From NCBI GenBank assembly GCA_947500385.1, contig CANMSA010000031.1, positions 1 through 38,657 of the forward strand: DNA of 38,657 nt, read 5' to 3'. The notes beneath the pieces are model-generated. The model worked only from the letters and a program-made list of their open reading frames with translations, searched no databases and was not told the origin of the DNA. The stretch's first letter is position 1, and each line of letters begins with the position of its first letter. A program made the translations under genes and the position numbers. The DNA comes from an uncultured Flavobacteriaceae bacterium (lineage in GTDB: Bacteria; Bacteroidota; Bacteroidia; Flavobacteriales; Flavobacteriaceae). Shown in pieces: positions 1 to 8,386 of the stretch.

Positions 1-77
1 CAAACATCAAACATCAAACATCAAACATCAAACATCAAACATCAAACATCAAACATCAAACATCAAACATCAAACAT
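1..77. repeat. Heptamer tandem array, CAAACAT x 11
   Basis: Eleven uninterrupted, identical copies of the 7-base unit CAAACAT run from the first base of the window to 77, fifteen bases before the first gene. The array may continue to the left of the window. It is non-coding: a 7-base unit shifts the reading frame each copy. The lack of any mismatch suggests recent slippage. A second, unrelated heptamer array lies at 7873-7935. Confidence 0.97.
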
Positions 78-91
78 TTAACAATCATCTT

Positions 92-529
92 ATGAAATCA
101 GTTATTTTATCATTCTTTTTTGTAGCGATCAGTACGGTAGTCTTTGGGCAATCTGAGGAAGAGGCAGCCATTCGTGAAACGCTCACCGATTACATTCATG
201 GAAGCTCTTACAACGACCCTGAACAGATTGTAAGCGCCTTTTATGCAGAAGCACCTTTGTTCCTGTCGAAAAAAGGGCAGGAGATTTACCGTTTGTCACC
301 TTCCGAATACGCCGATTTGTTTAAAAAAAGGGAAAAAGGGGTATTCAACGGTCGCGTGGGGAATATTCTGAGCATTGACCAAGAAAACAATATCGCGACG
401 GCAAAGGCCGAGATCTTAATCGAGGCCGAGAACATGCGATTCATCGATCTATTTCTTCTGAAAAAGCTAGCGGGAGAATGGAAAATTATTAGCAAGGCCG
501 CGACCTTGATTCCCGGAGAAGAGAAATAG
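92..529 (+). CDS. Secreted NTF2-like (SnoaL/lumazine-binding-like) protein
   Basis: The 145-residue product starts with a clear signal peptide (MKSVILSFFFVAISTVVFGQ, likely cut after the Gln or just before it) followed by one small alpha+beta domain. The pattern AAIRETLTDYIHG at the start of the mature part, an acidic-aromatic middle (SAFYAEAPLF) and a C-terminal strand ending LAGEWKIISKAAT are typical of the NTF2-like superfamily, in particular the putative lumazine-binding group common in Flavobacteriia. The domain covers nearly all of residues 24-140. Such proteins are periplasmic and of unknown ligand; no catalytic residues can be assigned. The ATG at 92 is the only start giving a full signal peptide. 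It stands alone, with a possible terminator just after it. Family assignment is from sequence pattern, not from a search. Confidence 0.82.
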   Translation: MKSVILSFFFVAISTVVFGQSEEEAAIRETLTDYIHGSSYNDPEQIVSAFYAEAPLFLSKKGQEIYRLSPSEYADLFKKREKGVFNGRVGNILSIDQENNIATAKAEILIEAENMRFIDLFLLKKLAGEWKIISKAATLIPGEEK

Positions 530-551
530 GTAGGCCGTTTAAAATAGCGTT

Positions 552-572
552 GGGTGCATTCACCCCATTTTT
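552..572 (+). terminator. Possible weak intrinsic terminator
   Basis: A GC-rich hairpin, GGGTG (552-556) with CACCC (561-565) and a four-base loop, is followed by CATTTTT. It lies 22 bases after the stop of the NTF2-like gene. The stem is only 5 bp, so this is a tentative call. Confidence 0.35.
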
Positions 573-646
573 GAGCCTGAACAGTTCTTTTCCGTAACAA
601 ATCTGCATTTTTGCATACCAATAGATAAAGGATCTAAGCAACCTTT

Positions 647-654
647 TAAATTTG
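647..654 (+). promoter_or_regulatory. Candidate -7 box (TAAATTTG) before the EcsC-family gene
   Basis: TAAATTTG matches the Bacteroidota -7 consensus TAnnTTTG. It ends only three bases before the ATG at 658, so if it is used the message would be leaderless or nearly so. No convincing TTG -33 element is seen at the right distance, so it may be a chance match. Confidence 0.28.
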
Positions 655-657
655 TGT

Positions 658-1458
658 ATGACAAAAACGAAAGCTATCAGTCCGGCCGATCTTGTGGTGC
701 TTGAAAAGGCAAAAAGCAAAATGGAGGATGTGCATTGGACCATGCAAGGCATCAATAAAGTAGGTAACGTGATCGAGAGTCGTATCAACCTCTTGCCTCA
801 AAAACAGCAAGATTGGATACAGCAGCTGAGTTATAAAGTGTTGCATTCGGTGGTAAAGGCCAATCTGCTTTCCATGAAAAAGGAAAAAGGAACCGCGACT
901 CCTTGGAACAAAACCTATAAGGCCTTGGTAACTTCTTCGGGTCTGGTAGGAGGGGCGTTGGGAGCAGCGGCCTTTGGCGTAGATCTGACCTTGGCGACCA
1001 AACTGATGATGCGTTCTATTATGGACATTGCGCGGGCAGAAGGGGAAGACCTTTCGGAACTCGATACCCAATTGGCCTGCTTACAGGTTTTTGCCTTGGG
1101 AGGAAAAACAAAACATGATAATAGTCTAGAAACGGGATATTACGCTTCTCGAATAGCCATCAGTTCAGGGATCAAAGGTGGTGCAAAAGCCTTAGAAACC
1201 CTCTTACAGGGAAGTTCCAATGCCCTTATACAATTGATTGCTTCCGTGGCGGCCCGTTTTAGTGTACAGGTATCTGAAAAGTTTGTGGCCCAAGCGATAC
1301 CGGTATTGGGGGCGGCCGGTGGGGCATCCATAAATCTGGCATTCATTCACCACTTTCAGCAGATGGCCCAGGCACATTTTGCCATTCGAAAGTTGGAGCG
1401 CACCTATGGGGAAGCCTTGGTAAAAGAGGCATATGAAATGAGCCCTAACACCAAATGA
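658..1458 (+). CDS. EcsC family protein
   Basis: The product of 266 residues has the EcsC-family layout: an N-terminal helical region (SPADLVVLEKAKSKMEDVHW), a Gly/Ala-rich hydrophobic hairpin near residues 95-120 (SSGLVGGALGAAAFGVDLTLATKLMMRSI), the conserved acidic segment IARAEGEDLSELDTQLACLQVFALGG, and a second Gly/Ala-rich stretch near the C terminus (AQAIPVLGAAGGASINLAFIHHF). The family is named after Bacillus subtilis EcsC, encoded beside an ABC transporter, but its biochemical role is unclear; here no ABC genes are adjacent. An in-frame TTG two codons upstream (652) is possible, but the ATG at 658 is the better start. It converges with the serine hydrolase gene on the other strand. 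Confidence 0.88.
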   Translation: MTKTKAISPADLVVLEKAKSKMEDVHWTMQGINKVGNVIESRINLLPQKQQDWIQQLSYKVLHSVVKANLLSMKKEKGTATPWNKTYKALVTSSGLVGGALGAAAFGVDLTLATKLMMRSIMDIARAEGEDLSELDTQLACLQVFALGGKTKHDNSLETGYYASRIAISSGIKGGAKALETLLQGSSNALIQLIASVAARFSVQVSEKFVAQAIPVLGAAGGASINLAFIHHFQQMAQAHFAIRKLERTYGEALVKEAYEMSPNTK

Positions 1459-1511
1459 TAGTGGCATGTTAACGAATGATAATTGATTTTTCCTTGTCGT
1501 ATAGTGTCCGT

Positions 1512-1531
1512 AATGCACCTGTGAGTGCATT
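1512..1531. terminator. Hairpin in convergent gap, possible shared terminator
   Basis: AATGCAC (1512-1518) pairs perfectly with GTGCATT (1525-1531) around a six-base loop, in the gap between two converging genes. There is no long T run on either side, so termination is only suggested by position. Confidence 0.3.
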
Positions 1532-1601
1532 TAGCGATCAACTTGAAGGAGAATATGAGGTAGGACGCAATCCAAGTGCATATTAACGTCTAGAAGATCA
1601 A

Positions 1602-3101
1602 CTACTCTTTTGAATCGAAAACCGCCTCCAATTTTAAGGCTTTTTCGTTAGAAAACCCCAAAGTACTGTCGAGTTCAAAGCAGCGCCTGAAGTTTTTTAG
1701 CGCTTCAATAGAATCCCCTTTTGCCAATAGCGCATCTCCGTAACTGTCATACGTATTGGCCGATGTAGGATATTCTTCGATATTTAATTTAAAAACCCCT
1801 AAAGCCGCATCTAATTCGTCATGCTGCAATAAGTTATAGCCTAGTTGATTCAGCCTTTGTTCCGAGGTGCTATATTGAGTGGTATCCAATTTTAATTCAT
1901 GGTACAACTTTATGCCCTGATCGATATTTTCTTCCACTATTTTTTTGGCCATCGCTCTTTCAATCTGATATTTAGGTATTTCATATGGTTTGCCTTCCAT
2001 AATATTGAAGAGACCCTTTATCGTTGCGCGAAAATTTTGACCGGAATCGTTGGTCAAAAAAACAAAACCATTATTTGCATCTACTTCATTGTGTAAAAAT
2101 GTTACAAAGCCTACCCAGCCACCGGAATGATTCACAACTTTTGGTTCCCCTTCTTTAGATTGAATTCCCCATCCAAATCCGTATGTAGTTGGCTCGCCAT
2201 TATTAAGTACTCCCGGTGTCCAGGCCTCGTCTAAATACTTTTTTGGAATAATAGTATGATTTACAAGCGCCTGATTCCATTTAAATAGATCTTCCAGCGT
2301 AGAATAAATTCCCCCGTCGCCCCGAACATCGTTCACGATATTATAATCATTTATCACTAGTTCAGTTTGGTCAAATGCCACTTCATAACCAAATACTCGA
2401 TTTGGCATATTGGGATCCGGATCTACTTGATACTTATACAGCACCGTATTGTTCATGCCCAATGGTTCAAAAATCGTTTCTTTCAAATAGTCTCTAAAAT
2501 GCTTACCAGAAATCTTTTCTACAATCGAGGCTAAAAACAAATATCCGGTGTTGCTATATTCCCAACGTTCCCCTGGTTTAAAATCAAGTTCGGGGTTCAC
2601 GTTATAAAACACTTCAATGATTTCGTCATTTCCTAGGATGTAGGTTTTTGTAGAATCTTCAGCTTTCCAGTTTTCCGCTAATAACCGTTCGTAATCGGTG
2701 ATTCCCGAAACATGATGTAACATGTGTCGCACGGTGATACTGTCGTAGGGAAATCGCGGTAGAATCGATTTGACTGTTTGGTCATATTCTATTTTACCCG
2801 CTTCTTTTAATTTCATGATCGCCATACCCGTAAACTGTTTACTTACAGACGCCAATCTGAATTGAGAAGATAAACTTAGTGGTTCTTTGGGATCAATGGT
2901 TCTTAAGCCGTCGGCATTTTGATAGCGGATTTCTCCGTTTTCGTACACCAAAATATTGCCCGTACTGAACCCCTTTTCATGCATCTTTTCAATGAACTCG
3001 GCATAGGTATTATTGCCTTCAAATGTTGTTTTATTGTCTTTACAATTAATCAAAAAGCCAACAAACAAGAATGTCAACGAAAATTTGAGTAACTTTTTCA
3101 T
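1602..3101 (-). CDS. Serine hydrolase lipoprotein, class-C beta-lactamase fold with C-terminal TPR-like tail
   Basis: The 499-residue product begins with a lipoprotein signal (FLFVGFLINC, Cys20). The beta-lactamase/transpeptidase-like domain runs from about residue 35 to 370, with the catalytic SxxK motif SVSK (Ser85-Lys88), the YxN motif YSN (Tyr182-Asn184) in the EYSNTGYLF context, and an HxG-type motif (VNHSGGWVGF) near residue 325. After about residue 395 come helical TPR-like repeats (LDAALGVFKLNIEEYPTSANTYDSYGDALLAKGDSIEAL), a common tail in Flavobacteriia members. This family includes D-aminopeptidases, esterases and LACTB-like proteins; substrate cannot be read from sequence and true beta-lactamase activity is not implied. 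It is transcribed alone, away from a 346-base gap. Confidence 0.9.
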   Translation of the reverse strand: MKKLLKFSLTFLFVGFLINCKDNKTTFEGNNTYAEFIEKMHEKGFSTGNILVYENGEIRYQNADGLRTIDPKEPLSLSSQFRLASVSKQFTGMAIMKLKEAGKIEYDQTVKSILPRFPYDSITVRHMLHHVSGITDYERLLAENWKAEDSTKTYILGNDEIIEVFYNVNPELDFKPGERWEYSNTGYLFLASIVEKISGKHFRDYLKETIFEPLGMNNTVLYKYQVDPDPNMPNRVFGYEVAFDQTELVINDYNIVNDVRGDGGIYSTLEDLFKWNQALVNHTIIPKKYLDEAWTPGVLNNGEPTTYGFGWGIQSKEGEPKVVNHSGGWVGFVTFLHNEVDANNGFVFLTNDSGQNFRATIKGLFNIMEGKPYEIPKYQIERAMAKKIVEENIDQGIKLYHELKLDTTQYSTSEQRLNQLGYNLLQHDELDAALGVFKLNIEEYPTSANTYDSYGDALLAKGDSIEALKNFRRCFELDSTLGFSNEKALKLEAVFDSKE

Positions 3102-3447
3102 CTTTAATAAGTTTGCGACTAAAGATACTATTTTTAAAAGCGCGATGATAGCACTATTGTTTAGGTCTAAAGAAGTTAAAAAAAACGATGGTACGGACCA
3201 TTCAATTGAAAATTATCAACGTTTTGGGAATTATTTAAGTTGTAATTTCCTGTTCTAAAAGCAAAAAACGCACGTACCGGGGATTTAATGATAGTTTTGC
3301 TGGGGAATATTAGGGGAAGTTGTTTGAAAACGGAGAATTTGGAATTGAACGTAGTGCAAGGGCAAAAAGAGGTTTTGCTTGCGATTATAGTTCGAAAATA
3401 AGATTGAATAGTTCAAATAAAGGATAATCGGATGCGATGATTTTGGA
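3102..3447. other. Intergenic region without a convincing gene
   Basis: This 346-base AT-rich gap separates the minus-strand serine hydrolase from the small plus-strand gene at 3448. It must hold the hydrolase promoter; a near-consensus TATCTTTA is seen on the minus strand at about 3119-3126 but without a clear -33 box. One plus-strand frame from about 3242 to 3426 reads openly except for one internal TAG, which might be a decayed short gene, but it has no recognisable domain. No RNA gene, repeat or strong terminator is visible. Confidence 0.6.
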
Positions 3448-3687
3448 ATGGAAATACAGGTTAAGTATAACATTTTGGGCAAAATAGTTGAGGGAGTCAA
3501 TACTGGATGGTATGTAAAGTTTATTGATGATCGTGTAGATTCGGGAGGTTTTTTTATTTACGAATTCAAAAATCTGAAGGCTGATGAAGGTTTTGATACC
3601 TGGCTAGAAAACGAAAGTGATATCTTTGGCTATGTTAGTGAAAATGGCTGGAAAATAAAGTGGTTAACTGCAAAAGAAATAAAGTAG
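3448..3687 (+). CDS. Small protein of unknown function
   Basis: A 79-residue product, not recognised. It is rich in aromatic and acidic residues (GWYVKFIDDRVDSGGFFIYEF, ADEGFDTWLENESDIFGYV, ENGWKIKWL), has no signal peptide or membrane segment, and looks like a compact alpha+beta domain of the kind seen in single-domain immunity-like or conserved hypothetical proteins. It lies 50 bases before the M1 peptidase gene on the same strand and could share its transcript. No RBS of note. Being short and unrecognised, it could be a chance frame, but codon composition and the well-formed protein pattern favour a real gene. Confidence 0.6.
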   Translation: MEIQVKYNILGKIVEGVNTGWYVKFIDDRVDSGGFFIYEFKNLKADEGFDTWLENESDIFGYVSENGWKIKWLTAKEIK

Positions 3688-3737
3688 TATCCAAAATTCA
3701 GATCAACGGTACACTATAACTGTCTAAAATATCGAGA

Positions 3738-5600
3738 ATGAAAAACCTCATATTTCTTCTTCTTTTTGTATCTACCTATTCCCAAAAACTTCCCATGTCT
3801 ATGGAATTTAAACAGGCATATGAAAAAGGAACTCGAAGCTATGATGGAAAGGTCACTGGCAAATACTGGCAGAATGCAGCATCTTATGACCTAAAGGTAA
3901 AGGTCGACCCTAGTCAAAAACTGCTACAAGGTTCAGGTTCAGTAAAGTACACAAATAATAGTCCAGACTCTTTAAATACAGTTGTTTTGCAAGCCTATCA
4001 TAATTACTACAAATTCGGTGCAGGCAAAGAAAGTCTTCTTGCCCATCCATCCAATGAAAACAATAATGAAGGAATGGTTTTGGATGAAATTGTGTTGCAA
4101 GAAGCTATAATCGACTTGAAGGATGACGAAATTTTTGAATCATCTGGCACGTATTGCGCCGTAACACTTTTTGACCCGTTAGCTTCGGGAGAATCGGTAG
4201 ACATACATTTCAAATGGCATTATACTATTCCAGGTAAGGGTTTTGAACGCAGTGGTGCTATTGATAGTACTTCAATGTTCGTAGCTTACTGGTACCCAGA
4301 GATTGCCGTTATAGATGATATTCATGGCTGGGATAAAATAGAATATGATGCGAGTGCTGAATTCTATCATGATGTGTCTAATTTTAAAGTAGAAATAGAA
4401 GTACCGGATAACTATATAGTTTGGTCCTCTTCTCCTTTAAAAAACCCCATTGAAGTACTTCCAGAAAAATTTCTAAAACGTCTTCAAAAAGCCAAAAATT
4501 CCTCGGAATCAGTAACTATCGTTGGTCAAGGGGATCTGGAAAACGGCATAGTAATGAAAAGTAATATTTGGAAATATGAGATAGCTGGCATTCCCGACTT
4601 TGCTTTCGCTTTAAGTGATGACTTTATTTGGGAAGCTGCTAATTATCAAGATGATATGGGGAAATACATGCTTAACATAGCCTATGATCCAGAAAATCCA
4701 GAATTTACTTCAGTGCTCAAGGCACAACAAGAATCCCTTAAAATTTTCCATTACCAATTTCCCAAACATCCGTTTCCGTATCAACATTTTACCATATTTA
4801 ATGGGCTAGAAGGTGGCGGCATGGAATTTCCGGGAATGGCTAACGATGAGGCCTATAATGGGGAAGAATTTTCAAATTGGTTAGGGTATGAAGTCTCTGA
4901 TTATAGAGCGAACTTGGGTCTTACGCTACACGAAATGTTTCATATGTATTTTCCTTTTATGATGGGAATCAATGAAAAGAGATATGCTTGGATGGACGAA
5001 GGATGGGCAGAATTCGCTGAATGTTTTAGCCCGCAGGGATTGAACTTTAAGTATGATAACGAATATATAACGAAACATTGGGTAGTGCCGATGATGGTGC
5101 CTACGTATACCAGGCCTGACCATTCATGGATTAATTCTTATACCATAGGAGCATATTCGTATTATTCCCTTTACCATTTACTGGGAGCGGAAACGTTCGA
5201 CCGGTGTATCAAGGCTTTCATCGATAGGTGGAAAGGCAAACATCCTACCCCCTATGATTTCTTTTTTACATTTAACGATGTATCAGGGAAAAATTTAAAT
5301 TGGTTTTGGGAGCAATGGTACTTCAGTTTTGGTTATCCTGATCTGAAAAACCGGGGGCTGAAAAACAACGAATTGACAATTGAAAATGTGGGCGGCAAGC
5401 CGCTGGCCTTCGAATTAATCTATACCTTTAATGACGATTCCAAAAAATCTGAATTTATTAGTCCTGAATGTTGGAAATCAAATGAAATATTCACCAAAGA
5501 ACTTTTAAATGGTCGTGAAATAAAATCTATTCAATTGAAGTCTGGGAGTAGTTCAGATGCTATTTTTAGCAATAATACGTGGAAGAGCACGGATAAGTAA
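3738..5600 (+). CDS. M1 family zinc metallopeptidase, secreted
   Basis: The 620-residue product has a short signal peptide (MKNLIFLLLFVSTYS) and the gluzincin arrangement of M1 aminopeptidases: HEMFH (His398, Glu399, His402) followed after 18 residues by the third zinc ligand Glu421 in the WMDEGWAEF context. The segment GGGMEFPG, near residue 360, takes the place of the exopeptidase GAMEN motif. The N-terminal part (about 40-250) is the beta-sandwich domain with SGSVKYTNNSPDSLNTVVLQAYHNYY. It should act in the periplasm or outside the cell on peptides; it is close to the M1 proteins widespread in Bacteroidota rather than to PepN. The altered GAMEN motif leaves the exopeptidase preference uncertain. 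No operon partner downstream is clear. Confidence 0.92.
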   Translation: MKNLIFLLLFVSTYSQKLPMSMEFKQAYEKGTRSYDGKVTGKYWQNAASYDLKVKVDPSQKLLQGSGSVKYTNNSPDSLNTVVLQAYHNYYKFGAGKESLLAHPSNENNNEGMVLDEIVLQEAIIDLKDDEIFESSGTYCAVTLFDPLASGESVDIHFKWHYTIPGKGFERSGAIDSTSMFVAYWYPEIAVIDDIHGWDKIEYDASAEFYHDVSNFKVEIEVPDNYIVWSSSPLKNPIEVLPEKFLKRLQKAKNSSESVTIVGQGDLENGIVMKSNIWKYEIAGIPDFAFALSDDFIWEAANYQDDMGKYMLNIAYDPENPEFTSVLKAQQESLKIFHYQFPKHPFPYQHFTIFNGLEGGGMEFPGMANDEAYNGEEFSNWLGYEVSDYRANLGLTLHEMFHMYFPFMMGINEKRYAWMDEGWAEFAECFSPQGLNFKYDNEYITKHWVVPMMVPTYTRPDHSWINSYTIGAYSYYSLYHLLGAETFDRCIKAFIDRWKGKHPTPYDFFFTFNDVSGKNLNWFWEQWYFSFGYPDLKNRGLKNNELTIENVGGKPLAFELIYTFNDDSKKSEFISPECWKSNEIFTKELLNGREIKSIQLKSGSSSDAIFSNNTWKSTDK

Positions 5601-5736
5601 GAACAATATCAAAGTTCAAATCAACAACAATTTATAGCTTGAAACATAGTATTCATTCAGCGGCACATTGCCAACGCTTACATGCTAAAAAACCGGCTTT
5701 TATTTGACCGATCAGTTCAACCATTCAAAAAGATAT

Positions 5737-6351
5737 ATGGCACTACTCGAAAGTATTTTTGGTCCGTCTAAAGATGTTATCTGGAGCCAAATAGCAAAAG
5801 ACATTGGAGGGGATTATATTGATGGGGGCTTTTGGAAAAAAGATGTATTGCGGTATCGGCACGACCATTGGGAGCTGTTGTTGGATACCTTTACGCGCAG
5901 TCACGGGAAAACAAGCAGTACCTATACCCGTTTGCGTGTCCCCTTTATAAACAAGGACCGGCTGCAATTTAAAATATATCGGGAAGGCTTTTTTACCGGT
6001 ATTGGTAAATTTTTCGGAATGCAAGACCTGCAGATTCGGGACCATCGATTCAATGAAAAATTTATAATTCAGGGAAACAACAAGCACAAAATAGAACAAT
6101 TGTTAAACGATGCGCCCTTAAAGATGCTCTTCGAAATGGTACCCGATGTGCATGTTGAAATCAAACAGGACGAAGGTTGGTTTGGAAAGAAATATCCCGA
6201 AGGGGTACATGTACTCTACTTTGAACGGCGGGGTACCTTGCGCGATAAGGAAACCCTTTTGTTGTTGTTCAGGCTGTTTACGACCTTGCTCGACCGTCTC
6301 GTACAAATTGATTCGGCCTATGAAGACGATCCCAACCTAAAACTCTCTTAG
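5737..6351 (+). CDS. Cytoplasmic protein of unknown function (possibly DUF3137-like)
   Basis: The 204-residue product has no signal peptide. It contains a beta-rich core (YTRLRVPFINKDRLQFKIYREGFFTGIGKFFGMQDLQI), then DHRFNEKFIIQGNNKHKIEQLLND and a C-terminal helix with FRLFTTLLDRLVQIDSAYED. The FNEKFIIQGNNKHKIEQLLN stretch resembles the C-terminal part of DUF3137-like proteins, where a protein of unknown role is compared with itself across Flavobacteriia; I hold this loosely. An in-frame TTG at 5704 would add 11 residues; I chose the ATG at 5737 because TTG starts are rare in these genomes. It converges with the next gene, with a 57-base gap containing a short GC hairpin (CCCGG 6387-6391 with CCGGG 6403-6407). 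Confidence 0.78.
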   Translation: MALLESIFGPSKDVIWSQIAKDIGGDYIDGGFWKKDVLRYRHDHWELLLDTFTRSHGKTSSTYTRLRVPFINKDRLQFKIYREGFFTGIGKFFGMQDLQIRDHRFNEKFIIQGNNKHKIEQLLNDAPLKMLFEMVPDVHVEIKQDEGWFGKKYPEGVHVLYFERRGTLRDKETLLLLFRLFTTLLDRLVQIDSAYEDDPNLKLS

Positions 6352-6408
6352 CACACAGTATGATGCATAGGGCGTCAGCGTTTGTTCCCGGGCAATGACC
6401 CACCGGGT

Positions 6409-7776
6409 CTAATTCACTTTTTTCGCCTTGGGGCTTTGACCATTCTGATTCAAGGTAAGTCTGTTTACCATGCCCTCCTCGTCTTTTTCGAAGACCACAT
6501 TTGCCTCGACCACTTTTAGAAAAAAGGTGTTCTCTGCAGAGGCGAAAATGGGAAACTTTTGCTGTCCGGTCGCTTGGGCGTACAGTTGCTTTTCATCTCG
6601 GGTTATTTCGATTGCGAAATCAGGGCTAAAGGCATAAGTGCCGATATAGGTCTCCAGGATTTCGACGGCCACTTCGACCTCTTTGATAGGTTCCTTCTTT
6701 GTTGGTGTAACCAATTTGTTTGAACTGTCCAATAAATGCAATCCAATGTCATCGACACTTTCGATGCTATTTGCCAGAACAACCACCCCTGTGTTACTTT
6801 CCTTGTGAAAGCCAGTGAAGGTCTTATAACCACCGGTACCCCCGTTGTGCCATACGATCGAACCACTATTCGCGAAATGCCAACCGAGGCCCATTTGAAA
6901 TGTACCATCGCTACTAGCGAAGGCAGGGTTGTGAGTGTATCGCATCGCCGCCATCAAAGGGGATTTTTTACCATTTAGATTGGCACGCATAAATTGTAAC
7001 ATATCGGAAGCCGTGGATCGCAAACCACCGGCCCCTGCGAGGGTAATAATATCCCAATTCGCTACTTCTTGACCATAGGCGTGCCCTTTGGCCAAGCGCT
7101 CTTTCATGGAAGGGGTAAGGGTGCGTTTGGTGTCGGCCATATCATACGAATCGGCAAAGTTGGCGATCACCAATTCTTCATAGGTTTTGCCTAAATGTAA
7201 TTCAAGAATATGACCTAAAAGGCCCATTCCTAAATTGGAGTATTCATAGTTTTTACCTATGGCCCTCTTGAGCTCGTACGCGGATAAAAAACTGTACAAT
7301 TGGGCTACGGAATAATCGGCAAAAGGGTTATTAGGGTCGGCTGGTTTAAAATTATCGGGCATACCTGGTAACGCCGACGTATGGGTGGCTAGATTTTTTA
7401 AGGTTATTTTTTTTCCATTGTACTCGGGAATTTTGGCGTTTTCCGGCAAGTATTTCTCAACGGGGTCATCGAGCGCCATGGTTCCTTTCAATACCTGATC
7501 GGCCAATAAAATAGTCGTAAAAACCTTGGAGATAGACCCTATTTCAAACACCGTGTTCTTATCGAGTTCCAGGCCTCCGTTGAGGGCCGTTTTACCGTAG
7601 CTGAAATAGATTTCTTGTCCGTCTTTTAGGAGTCCGACCACAATTCCAACGTTTTTCCCGCTGGCTACCTTTTGCTGTATGTTTTCTTTTACAGCCTCTG
7701 AGATTTGGGACCGCGCTTCGAGAGAAAAAAACAAGAAACTGATAATTAGTGCGAATGGGAACGTACATTTTTTCAT
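6409..7776 (-). CDS. Serine hydrolase, class-C beta-lactamase family, secreted
   Basis: The 455-residue product has an N-terminal signal peptide (KCTFPFALIISFLFFSLEARS) and a beta-lactamase/D-Ala-D-Ala-peptidase-like domain: SxxK as SISK (Ser81-Lys84, in FEIGSISKVFT), YxN as YSN (Tyr179-Asn181, in YEYSNLGMGLLGHILE) and the KTG-equivalent HNGGTGG near residue 320. The C-terminal 100 residues form a small beta domain (VAVEILETYIGTYAFSPDFAIEITRDEKQLYAQATGQ), as in the lipocalin-like tails of AmpC-like esterases. It may act on peptidoglycan-derived D-amino acid bonds or on esters; a real cephalosporinase is possible but cannot be told from sequence. It is a different subtype from the lipoprotein at 1602-3101 (no TPR tail, no lipobox). 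Confidence 0.9.
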   Translation of the reverse strand: MKKCTFPFALIISFLFFSLEARSQISEAVKENIQQKVASGKNVGIVVGLLKDGQEIYFSYGKTALNGGLELDKNTVFEIGSISKVFTTILLADQVLKGTMALDDPVEKYLPENAKIPEYNGKKITLKNLATHTSALPGMPDNFKPADPNNPFADYSVAQLYSFLSAYELKRAIGKNYEYSNLGMGLLGHILELHLGKTYEELVIANFADSYDMADTKRTLTPSMKERLAKGHAYGQEVANWDIITLAGAGGLRSTASDMLQFMRANLNGKKSPLMAAMRYTHNPAFASSDGTFQMGLGWHFANSGSIVWHNGGTGGYKTFTGFHKESNTGVVVLANSIESVDDIGLHLLDSSNKLVTPTKKEPIKEVEVAVEILETYIGTYAFSPDFAIEITRDEKQLYAQATGQQKFPIFASAENTFFLKVVEANVVFEKDEEGMVNRLTLNQNGQSPKAKKVN

Positions 7777-7872
7777 TGCCTGGTTGTTTAGCTGTGCCTA
7801 TTGGTGTGTTTTAGTACCGATATGTTACAAAAAAAGGAAATTAACACATAGGAGACGGTTTTAAGTAAGTAG

Positions 7873-7935
7873 CAGTGGGCAGTGGGCAGTGAACAGTGGG
7901 CAGTGGGCAGTGAACAGTGAACAGTAAACAGTTAT
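7873..7935. repeat. Degenerate heptamer array, CAGTGGG/CAGTGAA
   Basis: Nine successive 7-base units all starting CAGT: CAGTGGG twice, CAGTGAA, CAGTGGG twice, CAGTGAA twice, CAGTAAA, CAGTTAT. The last two units are also the first 14 bases of the 160-bp repeat copy A, and the same 14 bases begin copies B and C. The array therefore looks like a slippage expansion seeded from the left end of that repeat. Confidence 0.95.
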
Positions 7936-8078
7936 CAATAGTCATGATTCCTAACTACTAACTTGTTTTTTGGTCTTTTTTCTTTGTTCGTTCAGCGCGG
8001 CGGTCTTTTCGTCTTTTTAATATAGATTTTTTTGATTTTAAATGACAAAATGCGAAGGGTTATATTCGCAAGGGTGCT
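7922..8078. repeat. Intergenic repeat copy A (about 157 bp)
   Basis: First of three adjacent direct copies. It starts CAGTAAACAGTTATCAATAG, contains a T-rich block followed by GTTCAGCGCGGCGGTCTTTT, and ends with a small palindrome, TGCGAA and TTCGCA around eight bases. Copy A and copy B share almost the whole unit with scattered substitutions and one indel block in the middle. Confidence 0.93.
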
Positions 8079-8244
8079 CAGTAAACAGTTATCAATAGTG
8101 CTGATTCCTAACCAATAACATGTTTTTAGTCTTTTTTCTTTGTTGGTTCAGCGCGGCGGTCTTTTCGTCTTTTTGAATATGGGTATGATAGATGTATTTG
8201 ATTTTAAATGACAAAAGGCGAAGGGTTATATTCGCAAGGGTGTT
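8079..8244. repeat. Intergenic repeat copy B (about 166 bp)
   Basis: Second copy, slightly longer than A because of an insertion in the AT-rich middle (around 8180-8195). The GCGCGGCGGTCTTTTCGTCTTTT core and the terminal GCGAAGGGTTATATTCGC palindrome are kept. Confidence 0.93.
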
Positions 8245-8341
8245 CAGTAAACAGTTATCAATAGGCAGAATTCCTAACCACTAACTTGTTTTTTGGTCTT
8301 TTTTCTTTGTTCGTTCAGCGCAGCGGTCTTTTCGTCTTTTT
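8245..8341. repeat. Intergenic repeat copy C (partial, about 97 bp)
   Basis: Third copy, carrying only the left part of the unit up to GTCTTTTCGTC and T run; it stops about 45 bases before the end of the MATE gene. It differs from A in the core by a single G to A change. The T-rich right edge could help terminate MATE transcription coming from the right. Confidence 0.9.
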
Positions 8342-8386
8342 TGTATTTGAGTGTGACATTTGCGTTTGAATTTAACACGTATCTTT

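Larger units (their letters stand above)
7777..8386. other. 610-base gene-free region made largely of repeats
   Basis: Between two minus-strand genes (serine hydrolase and MATE exporter) no credible gene is found. The left 90 bases should contain the serine hydrolase promoter. From 7873 onward nearly all of it is accounted for by a heptamer array and three copies of a repeat of about 160 bp, listed separately. Confidence 0.8.

Noticed and set aside
3240-3426. A plus-strand frame with one internal TAG that reads like a small decayed gene
   Set aside because: No recognisable domain, no start with a ribosome site, and open frames of this size occur by chance.
1602-7776. Treating the two class-C-fold serine hydrolases as beta-lactamase resistance genes run by the BlaR1/BlaI pair
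   Set aside because: They lie about 30 kb away, have no visible BlaI-type dyad upstream, and the family is mostly made of esterases and peptidases.
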